Below are positions 34,757-36,059 of a stretch of 36,059 bases of DNA, in pieces. Origin of the DNA: a bacterium UBP11_UBA4055 (lineage in GTDB: Bacteria > UBA4055). How positions within the stretch are numbered: position 1 is the stretch's first letter; the number at the start of each line of letters is the position of its first letter. Location of the stretch: contig DFZN01000042.1 of the NCBI GenBank assembly GCA_002382735.1, forward strand, positions 1-36,059. The letters run 5' to 3'. Below the pieces are notes generated by a model, which saw nothing but the letters and a program-made list of their open reading frames with translations, was not told the origin of the DNA and did no database searches. The translations under genes and the position numbers were made by a program.

Positions 34757-35703
34757 ACGACTATTCCGATATGATCACACGCGTAAGCGACCACTGGAAA
34801 AGAGTATTCGGTAAAAAAGTCTATAAGCTCAACTTCCACGGTGATTTCACCTGTCCCAACCTCGACGGAACTATCGGGAGTGAAGGCTGTGTTTACTGCA
34901 ATATGAAAGCTCTCGAACCATTAAAGGACATTGAGACTGACAGCGGCATCGAAGATCACATGAATTATCTTAAAGAAAGGAACGGGGCCGAAGCGTTCAT
35001 CGCGTACTTTCAGGACTATTCCTCGACCTATCCTGCGCACGGAGTGAAGAACAGGCTCAAGTACCTCAAAGAACTGTACAGAAATGCAGTTTCGCATCCC
35101 GGCATTGTCGGGATATCGGTCTCGACGCGGCCTGATGCGATAACTAAAGCCGAACTCGACATATTAAAATCACTCGACACGGATGTTACGATCGAGCTCG
35201 GGCTCCAGACTATAAACGAAGAAGACCTTGAATGGATCGGCCGCGGGCACACCGTCAAACAGTTCTCATCCGCCGTCGAACTTGTCTCCTCATACCGATT
35301 CGAGACGGTGGCGCACATCATTCTCGGCCTGCCGAACGAGACCGATGCGGGAATTTTTGAACTTGCGCAATTCCTGAACAGCTCAAAGATCAGAGGACTG
35401 AAGATCCACCAGCTCATGATCCTGAAAAATTCCCGGCTGGAAAAGCTTTATAAAGAAGGCAAAGCTACGGAAATACTTTCGGAAATCGAATATTTCCGCA
35501 GGCTCGGAATACTTGTTTCGCACCTTAAAAAGGATATAGTTATTCACAGACTTTACGCAGACGCACCGAAAAAAGACCTCATCGAACCTCTGTGGTGCGC
35601 AAATAAAACAGGACTACAGGATAGAATATTTAAGTATTTTAAAGAAAATAAAATAAAGCAGGGATACAGAATATACAGTTTCAGCAGTGGGAAGCAACCA
35701 TAG
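34753..35703 (+). CDS. Radical SAM protein, YhcC-like (TIGR01212 type)
   Basis: 316 residues. The cluster motif is C34-x11-C46-x2-C49 in 'FTCPNLDGTIGSEGCVYCN', the spacing of the YhcC family. Further blocks: 'YFQDYSSTYP', 'GISVSTRPDAI', 'VTIELGLQTINEEDLEWIGRGH', 'VAHIILGLPNET' and 'GLKIHQLMILKNSRLEKLY'. The function of YhcC is not settled; it is often placed near RNA modification. The TTG at 34753 overlaps the U32 gene stop as TTGA; an ATG at 34771 (residue 7) is possible, as neither has a good ribosome binding site. The adjacency of U32 and a radical SAM protein, both iron-sulfur enzymes, hints at a joint RNA-modification task. Confidence 0.88.
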   Translation: MNDYSDMITRVSDHWKRVFGKKVYKLNFHGDFTCPNLDGTIGSEGCVYCNMKALEPLKDIETDSGIEDHMNYLKERNGAEAFIAYFQDYSSTYPAHGVKNRLKYLKELYRNAVSHPGIVGISVSTRPDAITKAELDILKSLDTDVTIELGLQTINEEDLEWIGRGHTVKQFSSAVELVSSYRFETVAHIILGLPNETDAGIFELAQFLNSSKIRGLKIHQLMILKNSRLEKLYKEGKATEILSEIEYFRRLGILVSHLKKDIVIHRLYADAPKKDLIEPLWCANKTGLQDRIFKYFKENKIKQGYRIYSFSSGKQP

Positions 35704-35786
35704 GCAAAGAAGTGAAGGTCGAAGTGCTCACTCCGGTCATGAACGGCGATGATAAGTGCAGCTTTAAGGTAATACTTGCGGAGTAG
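35652..35786 (+). pseudogene. Possible 3' remnant of a lost gene
   Basis: A 44-codon stretch with no start codon at its beginning, in the -1 frame relative to the radical SAM gene and overlapping its last 17 codons. It ends with TAG at 35786 and reads 'WEATIGKEVKVEVLTP' then 'VMNGDDKCSFKVILAE'. The G-D-x-x-C-x-F ending recalls the C-terminus of V4R/ATC-hydrolase-like domains, but this is by eye. It could be the tail of a deleted gene, a frameshifted extension, or chance. Confidence 0.3.
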
Positions 35787-36059
35787 CTATTTGACCATTA
35801 ACATTTTCTTACTCAGCTTTGTGCTTCCTGTCTCAAGAGTGTAAAAGTAGATCCCGCTGTTGAGATCGGATGCGTTGAATTCGATACTGTGATTTCCGGC
35901 AGATATCTTTTCGTTTATAAGCTGTTTTACAAGCTGGCCGTTCATGTTGAAAACCGACAGCGTGACCTGTTCTTCCTTCGGAAGTGAGAAACCGATAGAA
36001 GTTTCGGGGTTGAACGGGTTCGGGGAATTCTGGTGGAGAGCAGTTGCCAAAGGAAGTAC
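35787..36059 (-). CDS. C-terminal end of a T9SS cargo protein (partial)
   Basis: The frame enters from the right edge (36059) and stops at 35787, giving 90 residues; the start lies outside the window. It has 'SPNPFNPETSIGFSLPKEEQVTLSVFNMNGQ', 'LNSGIYFYTLETGS' and ends KLSKKMLMVK, the FlgD-like type IX sorting domain, very similar to those of the proteins at 7595, 11653 and 13137. Nothing can be said of the mature protein. It converges on the radical SAM gene; no terminator was seen in the 83 bp between the two stops. Confidence 0.88.
   Translation of the reverse strand, partial: VLPLATALHQNSPNPFNPETSIGFSLPKEEQVTLSVFNMNGQLVKQLINEKISAGNHSIEFNASDLNSGIYFYTLETGSTKLSKKMLMVK

Noticed and set aside
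1..36059. CRISPR arrays, transposases, integrases, phage genes or toxin-antitoxin pairs
   Set aside because: I looked for regularly spaced repeats, DDE or recombinase motifs and small paired ORFs and saw none. The only repeats are the two inverted repeats near 11.5 kb and the AT-rich linker repeat.

Overview
The window looks like a chromosome segment from an uncultured bacterium of the Fibrobacteres-Chlorobi-Bacteroidetes (FCB) superphylum. Four proteins carry, or end in, a FlgD-like C-terminal sorting domain: an (N)YPNPFN-type motif, then LNSGxYxYxL, then a basic -[KR][KR]M- tail ending in K. A full-length SprA homologue, the outer-membrane channel of the type IX secretion system (T9SS), is also encoded here. 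This combination is typical of Bacteroidota, Ignavibacteria, Cloacimonadota, 'Candidatus Delongbacteria' and relatives. I cannot place it more finely by eye, but the housekeeping-type promoters (TTGnnn, about 17 nt, TATATT) and the clear AGGAGG-type ribosome binding sites argue against a classical Bacteroidia genome.

Layout. 1-14564 (minus): a partial lipoprotein with its own promoter; then, in transcription order, the hisS, acyltransferase, ketopantoate reductase-like, TSUP permease and murJ cluster (7484 to 1774); then three secreted T9SS-type proteins, made up of two tandem paralogues with bladed repeats (14564 to 11653) and a 1269-residue metalloprotease/beta-helix protein (11404 to 7595). 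The 248-bp gap before the metalloprotease holds two strong inverted repeats and a possible leader peptide. 14799-16764 (plus): a polytopic GT-C-like protein overlapping a family 2 glycosyltransferase, driven by a promoter that predicts an almost leaderless mRNA. 16770-28963 (minus): a tightly packed run of M42 aminopeptidase, S4 RNA-binding protein, degenerate ABC ATPase, ABC permease, TPR protein, sprA and xseA, with a promoter at 28996-29025. 29073-30661 (minus): gdhA and tRNA-Leu(UAG), each with its own promoter and terminator. 30808-35703 (plus): an acyl-CoA carboxylase carboxyltransferase and its biotin carrier, a U32 family protein and a YhcC-like radical SAM protein. The right edge (minus) holds the tail of another T9SS cargo gene.

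How the genes fit together. The sprA operon supplies the export channel, and the metalloprotease, the two repeat proteins and the truncated right-edge gene are likely cargo. The TPR protein ends four bases inside sprA, so it is a good candidate for a SprA partner. The glycosyltransferases, the acyltransferase and MurJ belong to envelope and polysaccharide assembly. The carboxylase pair and glutamate dehydrogenase suggest propionate/methylmalonyl-CoA and amino-acid metabolism. There is no CRISPR array, phage, transposase or obvious defence system. The less ordinary material is the degenerate ABC ATPase, the TPR-SprA coupling, the structured leader before the metalloprotease and the AT-rich block of duplicated secreted proteins.
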